Part shown: positions 38,659 through 47,696 of the stretch, one piece after another
Numbering within the stretch: position 1 is the stretch's first letter
Layout of the letters: each line of letters opens with the position of its first letter
DNA from: Myxococcales bacterium
GTDB taxonomy: Bacteria; Myxococcota_A; UBA9160; SZUA-336
Reading direction: 5' to 3'
Assembly (NCBI GenBank): GCA_013215565.1
Contig: JABSQV010000005.1
Location: forward strand, 37,667-101,666
DNA length: 64,000 nucleotides
Notes under the pieces: generated by a model
The model's database searches: none
Told to the model about the DNA's origin: nothing
The model's input: the letters and a program-made list of their open reading frames with translations, nothing else
Made by a program: the position numbers and the translations under genes

Positions 38659-41286
38659 TCAGCCGCGGAGGAGCGACTTGTTGCGAACGATCTCTCCGAT
38701 CAAGATCTCGAAGCGTTCGGGGTGCAGCGGAAGTTCGTCGAGCGCGATCCGGCCCGAACGATCAGCTCCGTCTTTCGCGTGCGCCCACGAGATCCGAGAT
38801 GCCACGCGCTCGAGCACGCTCATCACGTTGAAGTGCCGCTTCTCCTCGGCACAGCCGAGCATCGCAACCGACCCTCCGTCCGACACCGAGAGAGAGAGCC
38901 GCGAGTCCGTCCGGAGCCGAAGACGGCGGGCGACCTCGCCCGCATCGAGCTTGTCCGGAACCACCGCGACGACCATCTGATACTCGCCGAAGTGCACCAC
39001 GCGAGGGTCGTTCTCTTCGAGCCAGCGCGCCTCGGCCTCATAGACCGAAGGAGCCTCGGGCAACTCGGTGGGCTTGCCCGAGAGCACGGGTCCGATGTCG
39101 GGACGACCGTCGGCAGAGGTTTCCGCAAGCCGCTTGATCAGGCCCGCGACACGGAATCCCCAGCGCTCCATGTCCTTCTCGGGCAGACGGCGCGCCGACA
39201 GGTCGAGCAGCTTCGTCGTGAAGCGGTTGCGGCGCTCCGTCACCTGCGAAACCGCTGCCAGCGGGCCGGCACCGTTGTCGACGATGAAGATCGAGTCGCG
39301 GCCCACTGCATCGCGCAACCGCTCCAGGTCCTCGATGGGCCACACGTGGTGATCGAACCACTGCAGGCGATTGCGAAACACCTCGGCTGCCTCGATCGTC
39401 TCCCGCGCGACCGGTTCGGCCGTAAATCCGACGACCAGAAGATCCGCGTTCTCGCCGACGTCAGTCGCCCGGCCCTTGAGGAAGTCCAGCAGGGCTTCCT
39501 GCGCGCAGACCCAGAAGGCCTCGATGCTGCGCCGCTCGCGGGCGAGGACCAGCGCCGCGAGCACGGCATCCGGGTCGTTCCGCACCACGATCGCGGCGCG
39601 AGCGCGCCGCACCGGGCGCTCGGGCGCGGCCTCGAGCGGCTCCTCGAGGGCCTCCGGCTCCTCGGCCGGAACCTCGGCCAGCGTCGCTTCCACCTCCGCA
39701 TCGAGCGGATCCGGCGAGACCGCGGCCGGATCGAGTCGAGCCTGCTCTGCCGGCTCGAGGTCCGGGGCAGGCGTGGTCTCCGCGCCGGCTTCGGGCTCCG
39801 CGCCGAGTTCGGCCTGCGCCCCGGCCTCCGCAACCGGGGCCTCTTCGGGAACCTCGAGCTCCCGGGACTCCGGCTGCACGTCCTCCTCTACCGGCCGGGT
39901 TTCCGGGCCCGCCGCGCCGCGCCCACGGCCGCGACCACGCCGCCGACGCGGGCGCTCGGACGGTTCCGCAGGGGATTCCGGGGCCGCTTCTGCCTCCGCG
40001 ACTTCGGGGGCCGGCTGGTCGTCCGAGCGGCTGCGTCTCGATCCACGCCGCGGCCGCTCCCGATCCGGGCTCTCGGACTCTCGATCTCGAGCTTCGATCG
40101 GCCGCTCCCGATCCGGGCTCTCGGGCTCTCGGTCTCGAGCTTCGAGCGGCCGCTCTGCGGCGGCCGATCGTCCGCGGCGTCGACGTGAGCGGCCTCCCTC
40201 GCGGCCCGACTTCTCGGGCTCCGCACCCGCCGCCGGACCCGAACGCGTCAAGTGTTCGACGCTCACGCCGAGCGAGTCGAGCACGCTGGCCGCTCGTGCC
40301 TCCACCTGCTCCGCCGCAATACACACACGCGGCGCACCCCGGGCCTCGGGCGCCCAGAGTTCACGCTGCTCCTCGAACAGCGACAGGGCGGCGACCACCG
40401 ACGGCACGTCGGAAAGGGCAAACCCGTCTCGAAGCAGTCCCAGTACGGGCTGCGCGGCGGCATCGATCCCGACCCAGTCGATCGGATCGGAACCTTCCGA
40501 ATTCCAGGGCAGCCAGCGACCGACTACGCGGACCCCGGCCGCGGTCGCGACCGCATCGATGGCGGCTGCGCGCTGCGCTTCGACACGATCGAGCAGCCGC
40601 GGGTCCTGCGAGAGTTCGATAACGGTATCGTGCATCTCTGGCCCGGTACTCGGAAAATTCGCGGCCGTCACCTCGAAGCGGCGCTTGCGCGCCACCGTGA
40701 CCTCGATCGACGCACCCTCGCCGGCGGGGAGCGCACGCAGCGCCGGGATTCCGCGCAGAAAGACCACCGCGCCCCCGGGCGCATGCCGCACGGCCGCGTC
40801 ACCCGCGACCGCGGCCGCACCTTCGAGGACCCGCAGAGCCCGATCGAAAACCGAACGCGCGGGCGCACCGGCAGGCCGCGGACCGGAGCCGGCCGGGACC
40901 GTCTCCTGCACAAATAGGTCCGGAGCACCGTCCGCCAGTGCAGGGAACGCGACCAGCCGTACGGGCGGACCGACCCCGCCGGGAGCCTCGGCCGCGCGTC
41001 GAGTGGCCGGCCCGATCAAGGGCGCCGCGACGATCACCTCAGCCAGCGCGGTCCCGGGAGGCGCGAGCGCTGCCGCAACTGGCGCCCAGCCCACCAGGTC
41101 CGGCCCATCCCGATTCGCGACCACGAGCGCCACCGGGCGCCCACCCCAGGCCGTGGCGGTCCCGAGTTCCAGGCCATTCGGGAGCCCGGGAATGCGCTCC
41201 AGACTCCGCACATCCTGAAGCCCGAGTGCCCGGAGCCCCCCCAGGCGGCCCAGCAGACGCCCGGAGCCCCTCCGGAACCCCCGCAT
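38659..41286 (-). CDS. Large multidomain protein: uncharacterised N-terminal domain, Arg/Glu/Pro-rich linker, C-terminal DHH-phosphoesterase-like domain
   Basis: C-terminal VVRNDPDAVLAALVLARERR...LQWFDHHVWPIEDLE; linker RSRRRRGRSAAAERPLEARDREPESPDRERP...RPRRRRGRGRGRGAAG. ATG at 41286 preferred. Confidence 0.7.
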   Translation of the reverse strand: MRGFRRGSGRLLGRLGGLRALGLQDVRSLERIPGLPNGLELGTATAWGGRPVALVVANRDGPDLVGWAPVAAALAPPGTALAEVIVAAPLIGPATRRAAEAPGGVGPPVRLVAFPALADGAPDLFVQETVPAGSGPRPAGAPARSVFDRALRVLEGAAAVAGDAAVRHAPGGAVVFLRGIPALRALPAGEGASIEVTVARKRRFEVTAANFPSTGPEMHDTVIELSQDPRLLDRVEAQRAAAIDAVATAAGVRVVGRWLPWNSEGSDPIDWVGIDAAAQPVLGLLRDGFALSDVPSVVAALSLFEEQRELWAPEARGAPRVCIAAEQVEARAASVLDSLGVSVEHLTRSGPAAGAEPEKSGREGGRSRRRRGRSAAAERPLEARDREPESPDRERPIEARDRESESPDRERPRRGSRRSRSDDQPAPEVAEAEAAPESPAEPSERPRRRRGRGRGRGAAGPETRPVEEDVQPESRELEVPEEAPVAEAGAQAELGAEPEAGAETTPAPDLEPAEQARLDPAAVSPDPLDAEVEATLAEVPAEEPEALEEPLEAAPERPVRRARAAIVVRNDPDAVLAALVLARERRSIEAFWVCAQEALLDFLKGRATDVGENADLLVVGFTAEPVARETIEAAEVFRNRLQWFDHHVWPIEDLERLRDAVGRDSIFIVDNGAGPLAAVSQVTERRNRFTTKLLDLSARRLPEKDMERWGFRVAGLIKRLAETSADGRPDIGPVLSGKPTELPEAPSVYEAEARWLEENDPRVVHFGEYQMVVAVVPDKLDAGEVARRLRLRTDSRLSLSVSDGGSVAMLGCAEEKRHFNVMSVLERVASRISWAHAKDGADRSGRIALDELPLHPERFEILIGEIVRNKSLLRG
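40051..40146. repeat. Two tandem 48-bp units inside the linker coding region (16-aa repeat LEARDREPESPDRERP / IEARDRESESPDRERP)
   Basis: cggccgctcccgatccgggctctcgg(a/g)ctctcg(a/g)tctcgagcttcga(t/g) repeated at 40051 and 40099, followed by a partial third copy. Confidence 0.9.
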
Positions 41287-41427
41287 GAATCGTCTTCCCA
41301 CTTGGAACCCCCAGCCAAGGCACAACGCGCGAAAGCCTGCGCAGAAAGGACGCCGCGCGACTCCGCGTGCGCCCCGCTGCGTTTCTGACCCCGCTAGCTT
41401 CGCCTTTTCGGCGCCAAACTCCAGAGG

Positions 41428-42546
41428 TCAGAGACCCGGGAGGATCAGACCGCCCTCGCTGCGCTCGGGCTCGGGGGCCCGCGCGAGCCCGAGCGCGGAC
41501 TCGAACAGAAAGCGGAGCAGCGGCACCTCGAGGGGAGTTTCGCTCCCCTGCACGCGATCCGTCAGGCAGAGCGCGGCCAGGGCTCCCTCTTCATCGTCGC
41601 CCTCCAGCAGGCCCCAGGCAGACTCCTCCAGACGTCGAGCGATTCGCGCTCGCGTCTCGGGGTCGAAGGCCCGCTCCGCGTGGCGGGCCAGCAGCGTCCT
41701 CTCCCGCTCTCGCTGCTGCGGCTCGGAGAGAACCAGGACACCGTCTCGGACCGAAGCGAGTTCGTGCTGCGCGGCCTCGACGACGGACGTCGCGGGCAGC
41801 CAGGCTGCGAGCCGTCCGCGCTCGAAGCGCACGCGCAGCGCACGCTCGGCGCTGGATCCCGAAAGTTCGCGCCCCGACAGGCGCTCTCGGGCGAGTTCGC
41901 CGGGTACGGGCCCGCCCGCCCGCGCACCCGCGAGCAACTCGGTCAGCAGCACGGGATCCACGCCGGGCGCTACACCCCCCGCCCCGGGCCCTGCCTCTAC
42001 CCGCGCAAACCCCGCGATCAGGGCCCGCGCTCCGCCCGCCGGAATCTCGAACACCCCGTCCCGGCTTCGCAACTCCCGCTCGAAACCGCGCGCTTCCCGG
42101 CGGCGTGCCTCGAAGCGACCGACCTGGAGTACGCCGCGGACGTCGGACACCAACACCTCGTACACGCGCGTCTCGCCGCGGACGGGGACCAGCAGAAACA
42201 GGAGTCGCTGCCCACCGGGATCGATGAACGTCGCGAAGGCACGCTCCGCCTCTCTCGCGATCGGGCGCAAACCCGGCACGGAGCCGGCCCGAAGCGCGCT
42301 CCCGACGTCCACGCCGTGACTGCGCAGGCGGTGGAGCATCCGGCGCACCCGCTTGCGGCGCACGCGATCCGCTGCCTGTTCTGCGGCCCGGAGCGCCGGA
42401 ACTGCCTCGACCCCGCAGGCGCCGAGTTCTTCGAGCGCTGCAGCGAAGCGCTCGTCATCGAGTTCGAGGAGCAACCCGCCAAGCGACCCACCGACGGCCG
42501 AGAGCCAGGACTCGATGCTGTCTTCGGCGGGCAACCGCGCGCGCAC
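41428..42546 (-). CDS. Uncharacterised protein
   Basis: Long ORF with coherent low-shadow composition between the DHH-like gene and dgt; no family recognised. Confidence 0.65.
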   Translation of the reverse strand: MRARLPAEDSIESWLSAVGGSLGGLLLELDDERFAAALEELGACGVEAVPALRAAEQAADRVRRKRVRRMLHRLRSHGVDVGSALRAGSVPGLRPIAREAERAFATFIDPGGQRLLFLLVPVRGETRVYEVLVSDVRGVLQVGRFEARRREARGFERELRSRDGVFEIPAGGARALIAGFARVEAGPGAGGVAPGVDPVLLTELLAGARAGGPVPGELARERLSGRELSGSSAERALRVRFERGRLAAWLPATSVVEAAQHELASVRDGVLVLSEPQQRERERTLLARHAERAFDPETRARIARRLEESAWGLLEGDDEEGALAALCLTDRVQGSETPLEVPLLRFLFESALGLARAPEPERSEGGLILPGL

Positions 42547-42595
42547 GGAATCCGGAACCCTCGCCCGAAGCGGCCCGAGGTCGACGCCCAGCGTG

Positions 42596-43750
42596 CTAGA
42601 CCCGCGCGTGCGGATCGAAGAGCTTGCGGTGCTCGTCCATCGCGAAGCGGTCGGTCATGCCGGCCAGGTAGTCGGCAATCGCGCGCGGCTCCAGTTCTCG
42701 GGAACGACCGGCTCGCACACTCGGCGGAAGTTGCGCCGGTTGTTCACGATACGCCTCCCACAGATCGCGCAGGATCCGCTCGGCCTTGGCACCCATGCGT
42801 ACGGCCAGGTAGTGATGGTACAGCTCCCGTCGCAGGAACGACGCGAGTTCACGTACCTGCTCCGCGACCTCGTCCGAGAAGCCGACGCAGGGCTCGGGCG
42901 CGTCTCGCACCTCCGCGGCGGACTTCGCTCCGAGCTCGCGCAGGCGCTCTTCGGTCGCCACGATCAGGTCGCTCGCAAGCTGATCGATCAGGCTCACGAT
43001 CGCGCGCGCGCGCAGCACCCTCGGTTCTCGCGCTCCGCTCGCGCGTGCCTGATCGCACGCGTGGCTCCAGAGTTCCACCTGGCCGAGCGCTTCCTGCTCG
43101 AGCAGCCCCGAGCGTAGCCCATCATCGATGTCGTGGTTGTGGTACGCGATCTCGTCGGCGGCATCCGCAATCTGCGCTTCGAGACCGGGCGAGGCTCCGA
43201 GCTCTGGAAGAGGGACGGGATGCAAGTCGCGCGGGAACCCAGCTCCGTGTTTCAGGATGCCCGCCCGGGCCTCGTGCGTGAGATTCAGACCCGGGTAAGC
43301 AGGATGGCGGGCCTCGAGCACATCGACGATCCGAAGGCTCTGGCGGTTGTGCTCGAAGCCTCCGTGGTCGCGCATCAGCCGGTGGAGTGCAGTCTGACCG
43401 GCGTGTCCGAAGGGCGTGTGCCCCAGGTCGTGCGCGAGTACGATCGCCTCGCAGAGATCCTCGTTTGCCCCCAGTGCACGGGAAATGGTGCGCGCGATCT
43501 GGGCCACCTCGAGCGTATGCGTCAGGCGATTGCGGAAGTGATCGCCCTCGTGGTGAACGAAGACCTGCGTCTTGTACTGAAGGCGCCGAAACGAGGTGGA
43601 ATGGATCACGCGGTCCCGGTCGCGCTGGAAGGCCGTGCGGTAGGGGTGAGGCTCCTCCGCGTACAGACGGCCGGAGGAGTCGCCGGCTCGCATTCCCCAC
43701 GGGCCGAGGCGACCCGACTCTTCTCGCTCGAGCACCTCGCGCAGACGCAT
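42596..43750 (-). CDS. dgt: dGTPase-like HD-domain deoxynucleoside triphosphate triphosphohydrolase
   Basis: STSFRRLQYKTQVFVHHEGDHFRNRLTHTLEVAQIAR, AHDLGHTPFGHAGQTAL. Confidence 0.92.
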   Translation of the reverse strand: MRLREVLEREESGRLGPWGMRAGDSSGRLYAEEPHPYRTAFQRDRDRVIHSTSFRRLQYKTQVFVHHEGDHFRNRLTHTLEVAQIARTISRALGANEDLCEAIVLAHDLGHTPFGHAGQTALHRLMRDHGGFEHNRQSLRIVDVLEARHPAYPGLNLTHEARAGILKHGAGFPRDLHPVPLPELGASPGLEAQIADAADEIAYHNHDIDDGLRSGLLEQEALGQVELWSHACDQARASGAREPRVLRARAIVSLIDQLASDLIVATEERLRELGAKSAAEVRDAPEPCVGFSDEVAEQVRELASFLRRELYHHYLAVRMGAKAERILRDLWEAYREQPAQLPPSVRAGRSRELEPRAIADYLAGMTDRFAMDEHRKLFDPHARV

Positions 43751-43754
43751 CCGA

Positions 43755-44096
43755 CTACTCGCGCGTCTTCTGATCAATCAGCGAGTCCAGCGCTCCCTGC
43801 TCGTCCGCCGAGATCCGCTCCCTGAGGCCTGCCTGTTTCGGTGGACCGGCTCCGACGGGAGGAGGAAGCCCGTCCGCGGGGAACTCGGCCCTCGGAAGTT
43901 CCTCGCGGAGTTCCTCGCGGAGTTCCTCGGCCAGGCGGTCGGCAATCCGAACGCCTCGACTGCGAACCACGGCCGCGATCTCCTCACCCGACCGGATCCG
44001 CAAAGCCAGCGTCCGAGTCTGCTTGTCCCACGCGAGATCCACCATGATGAACGCGGCCGCGCCGACGAGCACGATGAGGAGTAGCCGAACAAACAT
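43755..44096 (-). CDS. Small membrane-anchored hypothetical protein
   Basis: N-terminal TM MFVRLLLIVLVGAAAFIMVDLAW; charged EELREELREELP repeat; abuts dgt. Confidence 0.55.
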   Translation of the reverse strand: MFVRLLLIVLVGAAAFIMVDLAWDKQTRTLALRIRSGEEIAAVVRSRGVRIADRLAEELREELREELPRAEFPADGLPPPVGAGPPKQAGLRERISADEQGALDSLIDQKTRE

Positions 44097-44124
44097 GTTT
44101 CCCGGCCAGCGATGATAGCGGCGG

Positions 44125-44466
44125 CTAGCCCGGCGGCCACCCGAAGCTGCGGCCCCCGAGGAGGTGTAGGTGCAGGTGATACACGGTCTGCCCGGCTGCG
44201 GGGTTCGTGTTCACGACCAGCCGAAAGCCGTCCTCGGCAAATCCTCGATCCCGCGCGATCCCGGCCGCGACTTCGAAGATCTCTCCAACCATGGAACGGT
44301 CCTCGGCTGTCAGATCGAGGGTGGTCGCAACATGCTTGCGCGGAATGATCTGGACGTGTGTCGGCGCCTGTGGATGGATGTCCTCGAATGCGACCAGGCG
44401 CTCGTTTTCGAATACAACCGTCGCCGGGATCTCCTTCGCGGAAATCTTACAGAACAGGCAGTCCAT
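44125..44466 (-). CDS. HIT (histidine triad) family protein
   Basis: MDCLFCKISAKEIPATVVFENE, HVQIIPRKHV, QTVYHLHLHLLGG. Confidence 0.94.
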   Translation of the reverse strand: MDCLFCKISAKEIPATVVFENERLVAFEDIHPQAPTHVQIIPRKHVATTLDLTAEDRSMVGEIFEVAAGIARDRGFAEDGFRLVVNTNPAAGQTVYHLHLHLLGGRSFGWPPG

Positions 44467-44563
44467 GCTCTTCTCCTCCTGGAGCGGATCGCTGGATCGG
44501 TTCGGCGGCGCGCATCGGGCAAAGCCCGACGCTGGAAGGTCCACTATAGTGGGAGCCTCGACA

Positions 44564-45658
44564 ATGGAACTCCCCGGAATTCCAGAACGGCTGCTGCTCG
44601 GTCCCGGGCCCAGCAACGTCTCCGAGGCCGTCCGTCAGGCGATGGCCCGACCCACGCTCGGACACCTCGATCCGGCATTTCTCGAAATCCTGGACGACGT
44701 GCAGGAAATGCTGCGGCGGGTGTTCAGAGCGAATCATCCGCTGACTCTGCCGATTTCGGGCACTGGCAGCGCAGGCATGGAAGCCTGCCTCGTCAACCTG
44801 CTGGAGCCAGGCGACCGCGCGCTGGTCGGGGTCCAGGGAGTCTTCGGAGAGCGCATGGCCTCGATTGTCGAACGGATCGGCGCGCAACCGATCCGGATCG
44901 AAGCCGAGATGGGCCGGATCATCCCCGACTCGCAGTGGCTCGACGCGATCCAGCAGCACCGCCCCGACCTGGTCGCCCTCGTCCACGCGGAAACCTCGAC
45001 CGGTGTCGCCCAACCTGTCCGGGCCGCTGCCCGCGCGGCGCGCGAAATCGGCGCCCTGACCGTCCTCGACTGTGTCACCTCGCTCTCCGGGATGCCGGTC
45101 GAGATCGAGGCCTGGGACGTCGACGCCGCGTATTCGGGCACCCAGAAGTGCCTGTCCTGTCCGCCGGGCCTCTCGCCGATCACCCTCGGCGAGCGGGCCC
45201 AGGCCAGGATCGAGCGCCGCCGGACCCCGGTCCAGAGCTGGTACCTCGACCTAGGCCTGATCGGCCGGTACTTCGGGTCGGAGCGTGTCTACCACCATAC
45301 TGCGCCCGTCCACGCCGTCTACGGTCTCCACGAGGCACTGCGACGCGTGCTCGAGGAGGGGTTGGAAGCCCGCTTCGAGCGCCACCGCGAAGCGCAGCGC
45401 GCGCTCTTCGCGGGGCTCGTGGAACTCGGGTTCGAGATGTGGGTCGCGGAACCGCACCGCCTGCCGATGCTGAACGCCGTGGTACCCCCCTTCAAAGACG
45501 AGGCCGCAGTCCGCGGGCGCCTGCTTGCCGAACACGGAATCGAGGTCGGAGCCGGACTCGGCAAGCTCGCGGGGAAAATCTGGAGGATCGGACTGATGGG
45601 CGAGAACGCGCGACTCGAAGTCGTGGACCGGCTGCTGTCCGCCCTGCGAGGGTTCTGA
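44564..45658 (+). CDS. Serine-pyruvate / alanine-glyoxylate aminotransferase family protein
   Basis: LLLGPGPSNVSEAV, GTGSAGMEACLVNLLEPGD, AETSTGVAQPV, YSGTQKCLSCPPGLSPIT. Confidence 0.93.
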   Translation: MELPGIPERLLLGPGPSNVSEAVRQAMARPTLGHLDPAFLEILDDVQEMLRRVFRANHPLTLPISGTGSAGMEACLVNLLEPGDRALVGVQGVFGERMASIVERIGAQPIRIEAEMGRIIPDSQWLDAIQQHRPDLVALVHAETSTGVAQPVRAAARAAREIGALTVLDCVTSLSGMPVEIEAWDVDAAYSGTQKCLSCPPGLSPITLGERAQARIERRRTPVQSWYLDLGLIGRYFGSERVYHHTAPVHAVYGLHEALRRVLEEGLEARFERHREAQRALFAGLVELGFEMWVAEPHRLPMLNAVVPPFKDEAAVRGRLLAEHGIEVGAGLGKLAGKIWRIGLMGENARLEVVDRLLSALRGF

Positions 45659-45662
45659 GCGT

Positions 45663-47696
45663 CTAGTAACCGGGCGCCCGCACGTCGCCGGGACCCGCGA
45701 TGAAGCTCGGCACGGCCGAGACACCCGTCGGGCTCGCATCCAGCCGAGCCTCGACCGCGATCCAGCGATCCACGCGAAGCCAGCGCGAGATCGGAAGCAC
45801 CAGCGAAACCCGGGGCCAGAAGTTGACCAACTCGACCGAGAGCGAGGCATCCTGGAACTCGGTGCGGGCCCCGAGCCGGAAACCCGACCCCGAATGCGCA
45901 TACACCGACGCCAGAAACGGGCTCCGGTGATCGAGACAGAGTGCATCTCCGGGGCATGCGCCGATCCCCGAGAACAGGCTCTGCCCCGCTTCCATCTCCC
46001 CTTCCAGAAAATCGAGGGTCCCGGCAGCGTAGGCCGGCAACTCTCCCGCCGCTCGGGGCCAGGCTTCGAGAACCAGGCCGGAGCCTCGGGCGAGGACGCC
46101 ATCCAGCCGCTGCAGTTCGCTGAGGGCGACGCTTCGCCAGAGGGCCCGCGCCGTGACGCTGCTGCCGGAACGCATCCCATCCCATTCACTGGGACCGATG
46201 CGGACTCGCCTCTGCTCGACGGATCGCGCAAGCGTCACAACCAGACCCCGGGCCGCATCGGGCGCAAGGCTGACGAGTCCGACGCCGGGCCCGCCCGGCG
46301 CCGCTCGCAGCAAGAGTGCCGGGCCGTCCGCCAGGGCCTCGCGGAGTTCCAACTCGGCCAGCAGGCCCAGTTCCTCGAGCAACGCGCGCGAGACCAGCAC
46401 GGGGGGCGCGAGCAGCGACCGGTAGTTCGTGCGAGCTCGCGGCAGTATGAAGCGGCCGTCGTACCAGCTCGACGCGCGGAAGCGCTCCAATGCCGCGGGC
46501 TCGGTTTCGAACAACCATTCCGCTGCAGCCGCGGCATGCTCGCCCTCAGGCGACTGCGCGAGATACTCGCGCGAGGCGTTGCGGATGGCCAGAGAATCGG
46601 AACCGCTTCCGCGAAGCAGGCGAACGGGAATCGAGAGCGCCAGACGCAGGGGGTTGGCGGCCTTCTTCCAGACTCGATACCCGGTCCCCGAAACTTCCGC
46701 GCCGTCGACCTCGAGCCGTCGCCCCCCGACCCAGAAAAGTGCACCGCGGAGCCGATGAGACCGCTCCGCGCTTTCGAAACGTTCGCCGGGATCCAGAAGC
46801 CGACCGTCGAGCCAGCGCCGGGCAAGCTCGCCGGTCGCATCCGGACTGTCCCGGAGGGGACCGAGCAGCTCCACGGCCCGGGCCTCTTCGCCGGCCAAGT
46901 AGCAGGCTGCCGCTCGCGCGAGACGCGCCTCGGGCCCTGAGGCCGCGACCCGGCGGGCACGTTGATATTCACCGGCCAGCAGATATGCGGCGAGCAGGAC
47001 TTCGGCCGTCTCCGGCTCTCGCGCAATGCCCGGCACGGCCGGGGGAGACAGCGACCAACGCTCGCGGGGATCAACGCCGGAACGGCTGCGCAGCGCGCTG
47101 GTGGAACCGGAGCCCTCGATCAGTACGCGCAGATTCTCGAACCCGGTTTGCTCCAGAAGTCGCTCGTAGCTGCGCGTCTCTCCGGAGCTTCGATCCTCTT
47201 CCCAGCGTTCGGACAGATCCTCGTAGAGCGCGCGGAGTTCGGGGTCCTTCGAGCCGGCCCGGATCTCGCGCTCAACTAACAGCAGAGCCCGCCGGTCCTC
47301 GTCCCTCCGCTCGTTCCAGTCGTCCACGCTCTGCCCGAGGCTGCGCAGACCGGAGAGGATCTGCCGCGGCGACACGCCCCAGGCAACCGACCAGGCGGTC
47401 TTCATGACGGAGGTTCCGAGGCGAGAAAGTCGCTGCTGATTCGCGCTCGAGATCAGTGCGCGAACCCGCGCGATGCGCTCGGAAGAGTCCGGCTGCGCGC
47501 GCGGCGCAAGCAGTTCCAGCGCTTCGAGCGCCCTGAGGTCCGCGGCCGTCCGCGCGGCCCTGGCCGAAGACGTCGCCCGGTCATCCGGGTACGCGCTTCC
47601 ACAGCTCAGAAGAACGTAGAGCGCCGCCAGCGCAGCGGCCGCGATCAGACGCACGCTCACACGCTCGATACGCGCGCGCCTATGGAGCATCCGCAT
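45663..47696 (-). CDS. Uncharacterised envelope/lipoprotein-like protein (677 aa)
   Basis: N-terminal signal with LYVLLSCGS lipobox-like sequence; helical repeat-like middle; no family recognised. Confidence 0.65.
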   Translation of the reverse strand: MRMLHRRARIERVSVRLIAAAALAALYVLLSCGSAYPDDRATSSARAARTAADLRALEALELLAPRAQPDSSERIARVRALISSANQQRLSRLGTSVMKTAWSVAWGVSPRQILSGLRSLGQSVDDWNERRDEDRRALLLVEREIRAGSKDPELRALYEDLSERWEEDRSSGETRSYERLLEQTGFENLRVLIEGSGSTSALRSRSGVDPRERWSLSPPAVPGIAREPETAEVLLAAYLLAGEYQRARRVAASGPEARLARAAACYLAGEEARAVELLGPLRDSPDATGELARRWLDGRLLDPGERFESAERSHRLRGALFWVGGRRLEVDGAEVSGTGYRVWKKAANPLRLALSIPVRLLRGSGSDSLAIRNASREYLAQSPEGEHAAAAAEWLFETEPAALERFRASSWYDGRFILPRARTNYRSLLAPPVLVSRALLEELGLLAELELREALADGPALLLRAAPGGPGVGLVSLAPDAARGLVVTLARSVEQRRVRIGPSEWDGMRSGSSVTARALWRSVALSELQRLDGVLARGSGLVLEAWPRAAGELPAYAAGTLDFLEGEMEAGQSLFSGIGACPGDALCLDHRSPFLASVYAHSGSGFRLGARTEFQDASLSVELVNFWPRVSLVLPISRWLRVDRWIAVEARLDASPTGVSAVPSFIAGPGDVRAPGY

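Noticed and set aside
39371-41218. 615-aa Ser/Ala/Arg-rich plus-strand ORF
   Set aside because: Antisense shadow of the DHH-like protein; its low-complexity composition is explained by the GC-rich linker.
42596-43750. dgt as part of an antiphage defence system
   Set aside because: dGTPases can act in defence, but the neighbours here are housekeeping genes and no other defence gene was seen.
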